Source of the DNA: DASZCR01 sp964246705
Lineage (GTDB): Bacteria; Acidobacteriota; Blastocatellia; Pyrinomonadales; Pyrinomonadaceae
Reading direction: 5' to 3'
Assembly (NCBI GenBank): GCA_964246705.1
Contig: CAXTRQ010000003.1
Span: 1 to 64,000, forward strand
DNA length: 64,000 nt
Shown here: positions 46,041-54,792 of the stretch, piece after piece
Layout: every line of letters starts with the position of its first letter
Numbering within the stretch: the stretch's first letter is position 1
Program-made: the position numbers and the translations under genes
Notes under the pieces: generated by a model
Told to the model about the DNA's origin: nothing
What the model saw: only the letters and a program-made list of their open reading frames with translations
Database searches by the model: none

Positions 46041-48896
46041 GTGACCGATGAGACCAACAAAGTAATCCGGCATAAGACAGTGCCAGAGGACTTACGGGCT
46101 TCCGAAATCCGCTACCGGCGGCTTTTCGAGTCCGCGCGAGACGGCATCCTGATTCTTGATGCCGCCAGCCGCAAGATCACCGACGCGAACCCATTTATGG
46201 TGGAGTTGCTGGATTACGCGCATGATGAATTTCTGGGGAAGGAACTCTGGGAGATCGGTCTGTTCAAGGATAAGGATGAAAGCCTGACTGCGTTTCGAGA
46301 GTTGCAGGCGACAGGCTATATCCGTTACGAAGATTTGCCACTTCAGACTAAAGCGGGAAAGCAATGGAATGTGGAGTTCATCAGTAACGTCTATCGGGAA
46401 GATGGACATCAAGTCATTCAATGCAACGTCCGCGACATCACCGAGCGCAAGAGTATCGAAGGGAGGCTGAGACAGAGCGAGCAGTGGCTACGGACAATCT
46501 TCGAGGCATCGCACGAAGGAATTCTCGTTGAGGATAACGAAAGAATCCACTACGTTAATAAATCATATTTACAACTGTTCGGCTACGACGACCCTGAAGA
46601 GTTAATCGGTCAGCACATCTCGGTTGTCATCTCACCCGAAGACGCGGAGCGCTTACTGGAGTTCGGCAGGAGTCGCTTGCGCGGCGAACAACCGCCTTCG
46701 GAATACGAGTTCAAAGGCAAGCGAAAGGACGGAAGCACGGTTGATGTCGAAGCATCCGTCTCGGCCTCAAACGTCGCAGATAGTAATTACATTACAACGA
46801 TGATCCGCGACATCACCGAGCGCAAGCGTGCGGAAGCGGCGCTGCGCGATGCGCAGGAGCGTTTGGTGCAGGCGATGGACGCGGCGAAAATGTTTTCGTG
46901 GGAAGTGAATCCGGAGACACGGGAATTTTCCTTTTCCTCGAACGTCGAACTCACGATGGGCTTTACTTTGCCCAAGGAAATTATCGACAACCCGATGGGA
47001 AATCACCTTCACCCCGAAGATGTCGAGCAAGCCGTCAAGAAAACTCTGCACGCCATCGAAACCGGGGAGCCGTACGAAGACACAATGCGGATGGTCAATC
47101 CGCACACGGGCGAAATCGTTTGGATGCACTCGCAAGGCGTTGTCGCCAAAAACGCCGAAGGCGATGCGCGTTTCGTCGGCATCGCGCAAAACATCACCGA
47201 GCGCAAGCACACCGAAATATTGCTCGACACGCAAAAACAGGCGTTGGAAATGGTCGTCGGCGGCAGCCCGCGCGCCGCAGGGTTGTATTATATCGCCGGC
47301 ATCGTCGAAGATCAATCCGCCGGTTCGTCAATCGCTTCAATTCTGTTGCTTGACGAGCAAGGACGATTGCATAACGGTGCGTCGCCGAGTTTGCCGGAAG
47401 ATTACGTTCAAGCGATTGAAGGCATCAAGGCGGATAAAAGCGTCGGCACTTGCAGCGCGGCAGCGGCCACCCGCAAAACAATCATCTCGCCCGACATCGC
47501 CGCCGACCCGAAATGGCAAGACCTCAAGCAACTCCCTCTCGGACTCGATTTGCAAGCCGCTTGGAGTCTGCCGATTATGGCGGCGGACAAGCGCGTGCTG
47601 GGAACTTTCGGAACTTACTTCCGCGAAAAACGCGAGCCGACAAAGCTTGAACGGCAAACGGTGGAAATTCTCGCCAGAACCGCCGCGCTCGCAATCGAAC
47701 GCAAACAAGCGGAAGAAGCTTTGCGTGAATCGGAAACCAGATTCCGCGCGATGTTTGAACAAGCAAACGTCGGCATCGTGCAGGCGTCTTTCGACGAGTT
47801 ATTGCTAAAGGTGAACCCCGGCTTCTGCAAAATCGTCGGCTACTCGGAGGAGGAGGCAAGCGGAATGGCAATCCGCGACCTCACGTACCCCGATGATTAT
47901 GAAGAAGAGAAGGCGCTCACACACCAACTGATGACGGGCGAAATCCCCGGCTATTCGATTGAGAAACGCTACCTTCGCAAAGACGGCCATCTCGTCTGGG
48001 GGCAAATGACCGCAACGCGTGTTAGTCAATCGTCGGGCGAACCCTTTTACATGCTGGCGATTGTCGAAGACATCTCCGAGCGCAAATGGGCGGAAGATGA
48101 ATTGGTGAAGTTGAACGAACAACTCGAACAGCGAGTCGCCGAGCGCACCGTCGAATTGATGGGGATGAACGACAGCCTGCAAGCGGAAATCGTCGAACGA
48201 CGAAGGGCAGAATGGGAGCGCGCTTCGATCTTGCGTCGCCTCGTCATGACGCAAGAGGAGGAGCGCCGCCGGGTCGCCCGCGACCTGCACGACCAGTTCG
48301 GGCAGCAATTGACCGTGCTGATATTGAAATTAGGGATGCTCAAAGAAGACTGCGGCGAGCAGAAAAGATTGTCCGAGCAGGTTGAAAATTTGGAAGAGGT
48401 CGCCAGCCAACTCGACGCAGACCTTGAGTTCCTCGTCTGGGAACTCCGCCCCACCGTCCTCGACGATCTCGGCTTGCAAGACGCGCTCACCAACTTCGCG
48501 CAGAATTGGTCGAAGCATTTTGGCATCCCCGTTGAAGTGCTGACGCGCGGCGTGGGGAAAGAGCCTTCAACGTCGGAGATCGACACCATGCTCTACCGCG
48601 TCGCGCAGGAAGCCTTGAACAACGTCGCCAAGCACGCACGGGCCGCGAGCGTCACCATCCTCCTCGAAGACCGCGCGGACGCCGTCTCACTCATTATCGA
48701 AGATGACGGCGTTGGCTTTGACGCCGAGAAAACGTCCGACGCGAACAACAAAAGATTGGGACTGGTCGGGATGCGTGAGCGTGCCGCGCTCGTGGGTGGC
48801 ACCGCCGAGGTCGAATCTCACCCGGACGAAGGCACAAGGGTTATTGTCCGTATTCCCAAACCGCCCGTGGCGCACAAAGGAGAGGTGCATGAATAA
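46041..48896 (+). CDS. Cytoplasmic PAS/GAF sensor histidine kinase, NarL/HisKA_3 type
   Basis: This 951-residue kinase starts at GTG (46041) with GGGGAT upstream and has no membrane segments. Domains: PAS (about 20-135), PAS (145-265), PAS/PAC (275-395), GAF (405-575, SIASILLLDEQGRLHNGASP and VGTCSAAAATRKTII), PAS (580-705), a coiled coil (NEQLEQRVAERTVEL), HisKA_3 with the phospho-acceptor H750 in RRRVARDLHDQFGQQL, and HATPase_c (EALNNVAKHARA, DDGVGFD, GLVGMRERA). GAF/PAS input without membrane anchor suggests sensing of a cytoplasmic or diffusible signal such as redox, gas or a small molecule. The stop overlaps the start of the NarL-type response regulator by eight bases, a typical two-component pair. 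Confidence 0.93.
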   Translation: MTDETNKVIRHKTVPEDLRASEIRYRRLFESARDGILILDAASRKITDANPFMVELLDYAHDEFLGKELWEIGLFKDKDESLTAFRELQATGYIRYEDLPLQTKAGKQWNVEFISNVYREDGHQVIQCNVRDITERKSIEGRLRQSEQWLRTIFEASHEGILVEDNERIHYVNKSYLQLFGYDDPEELIGQHISVVISPEDAERLLEFGRSRLRGEQPPSEYEFKGKRKDGSTVDVEASVSASNVADSNYITTMIRDITERKRAEAALRDAQERLVQAMDAAKMFSWEVNPETREFSFSSNVELTMGFTLPKEIIDNPMGNHLHPEDVEQAVKKTLHAIETGEPYEDTMRMVNPHTGEIVWMHSQGVVAKNAEGDARFVGIAQNITERKHTEILLDTQKQALEMVVGGSPRAAGLYYIAGIVEDQSAGSSIASILLLDEQGRLHNGASPSLPEDYVQAIEGIKADKSVGTCSAAAATRKTIISPDIAADPKWQDLKQLPLGLDLQAAWSLPIMAADKRVLGTFGTYFREKREPTKLERQTVEILARTAALAIERKQAEEALRESETRFRAMFEQANVGIVQASFDELLLKVNPGFCKIVGYSEEEASGMAIRDLTYPDDYEEEKALTHQLMTGEIPGYSIEKRYLRKDGHLVWGQMTATRVSQSSGEPFYMLAIVEDISERKWAEDELVKLNEQLEQRVAERTVELMGMNDSLQAEIVERRRAEWERASILRRLVMTQEEERRRVARDLHDQFGQQLTVLILKLGMLKEDCGEQKRLSEQVENLEEVASQLDADLEFLVWELRPTVLDDLGLQDALTNFAQNWSKHFGIPVEVLTRGVGKEPSTSEIDTMLYRVAQEALNNVAKHARAASVTILLEDRADAVSLIIEDDGVGFDAEKTSDANNKRLGLVGMRERAALVGGTAEVESHPDEGTRVIVRIPKPPVAHKGEVHE

Positions 48897-49542
48897 GCTG
48901 CGCGTCCTCCTCGCCGAGGATCACGAAATGATGCGCGAGGGCTTAAAGCTGCTCGTCAACCGCCAGACCGACATGGAAACAATCGGCGAAGCCGACAACG
49001 GGCGCGCAGCCGTCGCGCGGGCGCAAGAGTTGAAGCCGGATGTGGTCGTGATGGACATTTCAATGCCGGAGATGAACGGGCTGAAGGCGACGGAGCGACT
49101 GAAAATGCTGTGCCCCGAGATCAAGGTTTTGACTTTAACGCGCCACGCCGACGACGCATACCTACGCAAACTCTTAAAGGCCGGGGCGTCGGGCTACCTG
49201 CTTAAAAAAAGCGCATCCGGCGAGTTGGTGCGCGCCATCCGCACGGTCGCCGCGGGGGGCACTTATCTCGATCCGGCGATCACCGGGCGGGTCGTCTCAG
49301 ACGCCCTCGGAAGACGCGCCGCCCGCGGCGCTCCCCCTGACAAGGACTTGAGCGGGCGCGAAGAGGAAGTCTTACGCCTCACCGCATGGGGCTACGCGAA
49401 CAAGGAGATCGCCACCCGTCTCGACATCAGCGTGAGAACCATCGAAGTATATAAGACGCGCGCGATGGAAAAGATGGGCATGAAAAACCGCATTGACATC
49501 GTGCGCTACGCGCTCCTTCAAGGCTGGCTTCAGGACAATTGA
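48889..49542 (+). CDS. NarL/FixJ-family response regulator
   Basis: The ATG at 48889 follows AAGGAG by six bases and overlaps the kinase stop; the frame is open further upstream but inside the kinase gene. The 217-residue protein has a receiver (LLAEDHE acidic pair, phospho-Asp in VVVMDISMPEMNG, Thr in LTLTRH, Lys in YLLKKSA). It ends in a LuxR-type helix-turn-helix (LSGREEEVLRLTAWGYANKEIA, ISVRTIEVYKTRAMEKMG). It is the cognate partner of the preceding PAS/GAF kinase by overlap and family. Confidence 0.94.
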   Translation: MNKLRVLLAEDHEMMREGLKLLVNRQTDMETIGEADNGRAAVARAQELKPDVVVMDISMPEMNGLKATERLKMLCPEIKVLTLTRHADDAYLRKLLKAGASGYLLKKSASGELVRAIRTVAAGGTYLDPAITGRVVSDALGRRAARGAPPDKDLSGREEEVLRLTAWGYANKEIATRLDISVRTIEVYKTRAMEKMGMKNRIDIVRYALLQGWLQDN

Positions 49543-49881
49543 ACAAATTTGTCATTCCTTCCCCTTACGCCGTAAGGGATAACCCTTACAATCTCACCGT
49601 TTTCTCACAACATCCAAAAAGCCCCTCGGTGTGAGATAAAACCTATATCCGGTAAAAGGTTCGGCGTGGCTCCTCGCAAGAGGGAACGTCGCCTCTGAGC
49701 TTTGTTCCGTATTTGACGGGACAATAGAAAGAATACAGGGAAGAAACAGGGGAAAGGATGAAGGCGGGCGTTTGCATTAACCTCGCCTTTCATTCTTCTT
49801 CAAATACGGCATCTATTCCCCAATGCGCAAGCGGGGGGTGACGCGCGCCTAATCCGTTTTCTTGCCGCACGGTCTCCCTCT
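49543..49881. other. Intergenic region with a palindrome downstream of the response regulator
   Basis: A palindrome CCCTTACGCCGTAAGGG lies at 49562-49578, followed by a further direct CCCTTA at 49583. It starts 20 bases after the regulator stop and has no T-tract, so it is either a weak terminator or an operator. No gene is supported here; a 62-codon minus-strand frame (49605-49793) lacks a start signal. Confidence 0.45.
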
Positions 49882-50337
49882 ATGATGAAGGCTCTATACA
49901 GTAATGATGCCATCTCACCCGGCGCACACACCGCGCATCCGTCACCCGCGCCCGCGCCTTCACTCGTCCTTATCGTTGAAGACCATGAAGACACGCGCTT
50001 CATGCTCAGAACCGTGCTTGAGATGCGCGGTAGCATCAACGTTGTAGAAGCAGAAAACGGGGAGATGGCAACCACTCTGGCGGAGAGCCTGCATCCCGAC
50101 CTGATTTTGATGGACGGCACTCTTCCGTTGCTCGATGGCTTTGCGGCGACGCGCCGCATTCGCGAACTCGCATCCGGGCGTGACGTGCCGATTGTCTTCC
50201 TCTCCGGTCACGCGCAGCCTGCCTCTGAAGCTAAGGCGTTTGCCGCCGGATGCACCGATTACCTCGTCAAACCGTTTGCCTTAGGCGAACTGAAACGCGT
50301 GCTGGAACGACACCTTTCGCAGAGGACATCAGATTAG
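49882..50337 (+). CDS. Stand-alone CheY-like receiver protein
   Basis: This 151-residue protein has a 25-residue Pro/Ala-rich N-terminal extension and then a single receiver domain. It has the acidic pair VEDHEDT, phospho-Asp in LILMDGTLPLLDG, the Ser/Thr switch in VFLSGH, and Lys in YLVKPFA. No output domain is present, so it likely acts by protein contact or as a phosphate sink in a relay. It lies between the NarL-type pair and an ECF sigma factor, all on the plus strand. Confidence 0.9.
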   Translation: MMKALYSNDAISPGAHTAHPSPAPAPSLVLIVEDHEDTRFMLRTVLEMRGSINVVEAENGEMATTLAESLHPDLILMDGTLPLLDGFAATRRIRELASGRDVPIVFLSGHAQPASEAKAFAAGCTDYLVKPFALGELKRVLERHLSQRTSD

Positions 50338-50407
50338 TTAATCCGATATGAAGAGTAGAGGTCTCGACCTCCGATTGAAGGACATTTCATGAGAACAAGG
50401 AATGCCG

Positions 50408-51001
50408 ATGACATCTCCACAAAGGTCTATTGAGCATCGCCCGCACGGTCGGAACAGCGCGGCTATCGTCAAGCGCATCGCCAGCGGAGATGAGTCCGCT
50501 TTCGCCGCGCTCTACGATACGACGTGTGGGCTGATCTACGGGCTGTTGTTGCGGATTCTCGGTAATTCTGCGACGGCTGAACAAGTTTTGGTGGCGGTCT
50601 ATCAAGAGGTGTGGGAGCAAGCCGCCATTTACGACGACGAGCGCGAGAAGCCAATGACATGGTTGGTCACGATAGCCTACCGCCGCGCTATCGCTCGGCT
50701 CAGAGCAGACGGGTACGGCCAACCTCGTCAGGCGTCGCTTGAACTAGCCAGTCGCACCCTAATGACCAAGTCAAAAACAGACGAGATGCTTTCAGAGGAG
50801 CAGAAATTCGTTGAATCCGCTTTGGCTGAGCTTTCGCCAGCGCAGCAGCAGATAATTGAACTAGCTTACTTCTCCGGTCTGTGTCAGAACGAGATTGCCG
50901 CACTCCTGAGTTTATCGCTCCAGTCGGTGCAGATGAGGATGCGAGCCGCGATGAGGAAACTGCACGATGCGTTAGAGTCCCATCAACCTCATCTGGCGTA
51001 A
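50408..51001 (+). CDS. ECF-family RNA polymerase sigma factor
   Basis: Two in-frame ATGs lie at 50402 and 50408. AAGGA directly abuts the first, so the second, six bases away, is the plausible start. The 197-residue product has sigma region 2 (DESAFAALYDTTCGLIYGLLL..VYQEVWEQAAIYDDER) and region 4 (LSPAQQQIIELAYFSGLCQNEIA, followed by SLQSVQMRMRAAMRKL). No anti-sigma gene is adjacent. The next gene is a broken exported cytochrome-like gene. It is paralogous to the SigK/RskA-type sigma at 53970-54566. Confidence 0.92.
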   Translation: MTSPQRSIEHRPHGRNSAAIVKRIASGDESAFAALYDTTCGLIYGLLLRILGNSATAEQVLVAVYQEVWEQAAIYDDEREKPMTWLVTIAYRRAIARLRADGYGQPRQASLELASRTLMTKSKTDEMLSEEQKFVESALAELSPAQQQIIELAYFSGLCQNEIAALLSLSLQSVQMRMRAAMRKLHDALESHQPHLA

Positions 51002-51170
51002 AACTTCTTCATCATACTGTTAATGAATACGGCTTTTGCACGTTCAGCAATAACTGAAAACAGGAGAAGACAAGTGCAAGACATCGCTTTCTTTCTTCCA
51101 TCTCAGGGAGAAGCAATTCGCCTTGTCCTTCAATAAACTTCGACTGTCAGGATTCCCGGAGGGCTGTCAC

Positions 51171-51873
51171 ATGAAAAATAGATTCAATGTTGCTAAGCTG
51201 CTGGTCATTGGCGTCTGTCTCTTTTTCGTGGGCTTTGCCTTTCAAGGTTTGAGCACCGCGCAGAACAGACAGGCGTCTGATGGGCCAGCGAATCAAGGCA
51301 CTCGTGCTCCGCGTCAGGACGGAGACGCGACCGCCGGGCGCGCTGTTTTTCGCTTCGAGACTTTCGGTAATGAAGGCTTCTGGACGGACGCCGCTCGCGT
51401 GCCGCAAGGCATCGTGGCCGCTAAAGTGACTCCGCTCAAGGCGCTGCAACTGGGGTTGAGCGTGGACGTTGATGCACTCGACCCGGCCACACAGCAGGCC
51501 GTCGCGAAGGAGTTGCAGTCCGACCCGACGGGGATGAAGTCAAAACTCTTCAACGACCCGAAAACGACGCTTAGGCTGCTCAACGCCAACGCCGTCATCG
51601 GTCTGGTCGTCAAAGATAGTAACGGCGACGGGAATCGGCGACAAGATGGTCGTGGTCAACGCCAGTATTCGTGGAGATATTCGCGGCAACGCGCTGCCGC
51701 TCTTGCTCGATCTCGCGCGCAAGCCGGTGTTCCTGCACGACAACACGGTTAAGAGTCTCGACAGTCTATCTGATCCGGCTCGCGGAGCCATGTCCCCGCA
51801 CGCCTTCTACCTCTCCGATACGTGCGCGCGTGCCGACATGATCGCATTTCTGCGTAGCCTTGACACTCGCTGA
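51171..51873 (+). pseudogene. Decayed exported c-type-cytochrome-family gene (middle and frame lost)
   Basis: The N-terminal part has a good start (ATG 51171 after GGAGGG), a signal sequence (LLVIGVCLFFVGFAFQGL) and the segment GRAVFRFETFGNEGFWTDA...NANAVIGLVVKDSNGDG. That frame then runs into nonsense to 51752. From about 51634 another frame continues as DKMVVVNASIRGDIRGN..KPVFLHDNTVKSLDSL..RADMIAFLRSLDTR to 51873. As I recall the family, these are the two ends of a much longer (500-600 residue) multi-heme cytochrome-like protein, and the central part carrying CxxCH motifs is gone. No CxxCH remains. The case for a decayed or mis-assembled gene is strong; the family name is less certain. Confidence 0.7.
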
Positions 51874-51884
51874 AGAGGGTCCAC

Positions 51885-51960
51885 CACGGAGAACATAGTG
51901 GAAAGATATAATCACTTATCTTTCCACTGTATTTTCTGTGTTCTCTGTAGTGAATTATCA
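51885..51960. repeat. Imperfect inverted repeat of the CACGGAGAACA type
   Basis: CCACGGAGAACATAGTGGAAAGAT (about 51885-51910) is mirrored by ATCTTTCCACTGTATTTTCTGTGTTCTCTGTAGTG (about 51917-51953). It can form a long imperfect hairpin directly after the decayed cytochrome gene. The composition matches intergenic repeats commonly seen in related genomes. It may also act as a transcription terminator. Confidence 0.6.
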
Positions 51961-52096
51961 TATTGATGTCGAGTTTTAACTGGCGAAAAGGCCATGAAGC
52001 CAAGAACATTCGAGGCGGTAATAGTGAAAGGCGGAAGGATTCGCGATAGACTTGGTGTTACGGTGTTTTTAAGGAACTAACGGTGAGGAGAGATTG

Positions 52097-52762
52097 ATGC
52101 GTATCTCGAAATACATTCACTCGTGTCTGCTGGTCGAAAAAGGGATGGACAAAATTCTGTTTGATCCGGGCAAGTTCTCTTTCGTGGAGGGATTAGTCAA
52201 GCCTGAACAATTTGAGAATCTATCGGCGATCATCTTCACGCACCAACATCCTGACCATTTGGACGACGACGCGCTCAGACAAATTGTGGATAACAATCCT
52301 TCCGCCCTCATTCTCACCAACGCGGAAATCCAAGCTCGCCTCGCGCAGAAAGGAATTGCCGCCGAAGTATTTGAATCGGGAACGCGCTCTCTCGGTAGCT
52401 TCGCCTTGGCCGCTCTTGACGCGCCGCACGCGCCGATTCTCGGCTCTGCCACCCCGCAGAATACAGCCTACGTAATTGACGACCGTCTCCTTCATCCGGG
52501 CGACTCGTTTGCCGCCAGTCTGGACGCGAGGAAGAACACGGCGGTACTCGCGCTGCCGCTGATGGCTCCGTGGACGACCGAGTTGGAAGTCGCGGAGTTC
52601 GCGCGCCGGATTCGACCGCAGCACGTTATCCCGATTCACGACGGCTACGCTAAAGACTTCTTCCTCCGGCAGCGTTACGAGAACTTCCAAAAGCATTTCT
52701 CACAACAGGGCGTTCACTTTCAATGGATGAACAAGCCCGGAGATTTCTTCGAGATCGAATGA
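52097..52762 (+). CDS. Metallo-beta-lactamase-fold hydrolase (UlaG-like)
   Basis: The ATG at 52097 is preceded by GAGGAGAG; an in-frame TTG abuts it. The 221-residue enzyme shows the MBL metal motif THQHPDHLD (HxHxDH), a later His/Asp site (LHPGDSF) and a final His in IPIHDG, with a short compact fold as in UlaG/YtnP-type hydrolases. The expected activity is zinc- or manganese-dependent hydrolysis of a phosphoester, lactone or related bond; the substrate is unknown. It stands alone, with convergent anti-sigma factor genes downstream. Confidence 0.88.
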   Translation: MRISKYIHSCLLVEKGMDKILFDPGKFSFVEGLVKPEQFENLSAIIFTHQHPDHLDDDALRQIVDNNPSALILTNAEIQARLAQKGIAAEVFESGTRSLGSFALAALDAPHAPILGSATPQNTAYVIDDRLLHPGDSFAASLDARKNTAVLALPLMAPWTTELEVAEFARRIRPQHVIPIHDGYAKDFFLRQRYENFQKHFSQQGVHFQWMNKPGDFFEIE

Positions 52763-52875
52763 TGAGAGCGTCACGATCTATTACGTCTCTGATGTAGCTT
52801 CCGCCATGAGCGTGATTCAAATTCCAAGCCAATTACGAATGAAGAAGGCGTTCGGATTGCGCGGGTGTGGAAGAT

Positions 52876-53904
52876 TTACGATGGAATGCTAAGCAGATAT
52901 TTAGCGCCGGTCGGCTTGTTCGCGCCGGTGGATTTTTCAAGAGTGACGACAAAGGTTGAAGCGTTGCCCGCCGCGTCGGGAATCTGCCCGCGCATCATGG
53001 CGCGGCCTTCCGGGCCGGTGATAAAGACGCCGCCGGGGATGAAATGACCCTTGACCTGAAACCAGAGTTGATAGGCTTTTCCTGCGGGTGGAGCGGGCAT
53101 GCCGGATACGTTGAGAGTCATAACTCCCGTGCGATTGTTGTAGGCCAGATGAGCACGCGCTTGCGGCGCGTTGTCGGTTCCCGCAAGTTCGACAACGCGC
53201 GCGTCGCTTTCGGGAGCAACAGGCGTTTCAATAATGGGTGGAACATTAGCCGGCGGCGCGTTTGCTTCACGCCGGTCGGTCGCTTCGTCTTGTGTTCTGT
53301 TGTTGTGATTCGGAAGACGACCTGTCTCATCCTGTGGCGTGGTATGACGGTTCGAGAGACGCGTAAGCTCAGCCTGCAATTCATCTCTACTCTGCGCGAT
53401 ACGGGTTAATTCCGCCTGCATCTCTTCACTACGCCTTGAGAGGCTCGTCAACTCTGCTTGCATCGCACGGTTACGATTCCAGAGCATGACGATCATGATA
53501 AGCAGTACGGCAATCACAACTGATGCCGCCAGTGCGCCCCATCTGAGTATAGATGACCGAGCACGGGAAGACTGCGCGCCGCGATTAATCTGCGACAGCA
53601 ATGCTACAGGCAATGCCTTGTCTGCTCCGCCGGTATTTGCAGATTCCTCTTCGCGTGCGACATCTGCTTGTATCCCTTGCGGTCTTGACGCAGCAATTTC
53701 AAGGATGCGCTGGCGTATCCCTGCGGGTGGGATTGCAGGGGGTGTCAGGTAAATAAGCGCGGCGGCAGCATCAAGCAATTCACTTAACTCTGCGCGGCAC
53801 TCGGGGCACGATGCCAGATGCTCATGAAGAGCGCGCGACTCCGTCTCGTCAAGCGCGCCCAGCGCTTCGAGTTCGAGATTCTGCTTGTACTCTTCGTGAT
53901 TCAT
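52876..53904 (-). CDS. RskA-type anti-sigma factor with zinc-finger
   Basis: This 342-residue protein has an N-terminal cytoplasmic ZAS-like zinc finger (HEHLASCPEC, the HxxxCxxC core, about residues 27-36). It has one transmembrane helix (ALAASVVIAVLLIMIVMLW, near 125-145) and a coiled-coil stalk (three similar AELTSLSRRSEEMQ, AELTRIAQSRDELQ, AELTRLSNR heptads). The extracytoplasmic RskA domain follows (GVMTLNVSGMPAPPAGKAYQLWF, FIPGGVFITGPEG). It holds the ECF sigma factor encoded 65 bases upstream and releases it on an envelope signal. Confidence 0.93.
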   Translation of the reverse strand: MNHEEYKQNLELEALGALDETESRALHEHLASCPECRAELSELLDAAAALIYLTPPAIPPAGIRQRILEIAASRPQGIQADVAREEESANTGGADKALPVALLSQINRGAQSSRARSSILRWGALAASVVIAVLLIMIVMLWNRNRAMQAELTSLSRRSEEMQAELTRIAQSRDELQAELTRLSNRHTTPQDETGRLPNHNNRTQDEATDRREANAPPANVPPIIETPVAPESDARVVELAGTDNAPQARAHLAYNNRTGVMTLNVSGMPAPPAGKAYQLWFQVKGHFIPGGVFITGPEGRAMMRGQIPDAAGNASTFVVTLEKSTGANKPTGAKYLLSIPS

Positions 53905-53969
53905 TTGAAAAACTTGGATTCCCGACGCCTTCTTGCTAATCCGAGCAGACAGTAAGTTGTCCGCTCCAC

Positions 53970-54566
53970 TTAATCTCTTCTCCCGCCTCTCCCTAATTTG
54001 TTCTGCAAGATTTCACGTAACATTCTCAAGCCCTTACGCGTGCGCGTCTTCACTGTGCCGAGCGGCGCTTCTATTTGCTCGGCGATCTCCGATTGCGAAA
54101 GTCCTTCAAAATATGCGAGCAGGATCGCGCGCCGCGACTCCTCTGGAATCTCGTCGAGCGCGCCGCGCACCATTTCACACTGCTCCGCACTGATCGCATC
54201 ATGAGTCGCATCATGAATCTCCGAAGGAGATTCATGGGCTACTCTCTCCATCAGGCGAGTCCGGGCGTTGATTGAGCGAAGACGGTCAATGGCCCGGCTA
54301 TGCGTAATCGTTACCACCCACGTAAAGGGGCGTCCGCGCGTTTCATCGTAGTTAGAAGCTCGTTCCCAAACTTGCAAGAAGACCTCTTGCAATACATCTT
54401 CCGCCTCAGAACTGTCATGTAATATACGGAGCAGGAACCCGAAAAGGGTTGAATAGTAGCGGTCATAAAAAGAGGCCAATGCTTGCGCATCGCCGCGCGC
54501 CATGGCGTGGACGAGTTCCAGATCAGACGCTTGCGGTTGCTCCCGGTCGGGACCGGATACGCTCAT
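53970..54566 (-). CDS. ECF sigma factor (SigK-like), partner of RskA
   Basis: This 198-residue sigma factor has region 2 (DAQALASFYDRYYSTLFGFLL, EDVLQEVFLQVWERA) and region 4 (IPEESRRAILLAYFEGLSQSEIA, then PLGTVKTRTRKGLRML). It is followed by the anti-sigma factor in the arrangement typical of sigK-rskA. The operon is transcribed leftwards, away from the glycan genes. Autoregulation is expected for the family. The 226 bases upstream, AT-rich around 54585-54720, should carry the promoter, but I cannot fix -35/-10 boxes. Confidence 0.94.
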   Translation of the reverse strand: MSVSGPDREQPQASDLELVHAMARGDAQALASFYDRYYSTLFGFLLRILHDSSEAEDVLQEVFLQVWERASNYDETRGRPFTWVVTITHSRAIDRLRSINARTRLMERVAHESPSEIHDATHDAISAEQCEMVRGALDEIPEESRRAILLAYFEGLSQSEIAEQIEAPLGTVKTRTRKGLRMLREILQNKLGRGGRRD

Positions 54567-54792
54567 TATTGAAAGAAGCGGAATTTCTTAAGCTTTATAT
54601 AGATGACGAATAGTATAACCGATGAAGATATAAAGCGGCAGTACATTACGGAGATGAACGCTTAATTATGTCTCTTAAAAATGACAGTTTTGCGAAATCA
54701 GAATGCGATAACTTCATGGTTGTAATTCAAGCAGCTTAATAACCCGTTGAAAAGATTTCTCAGGCGTCATAGTTGAACGAACCAGCATTGTG

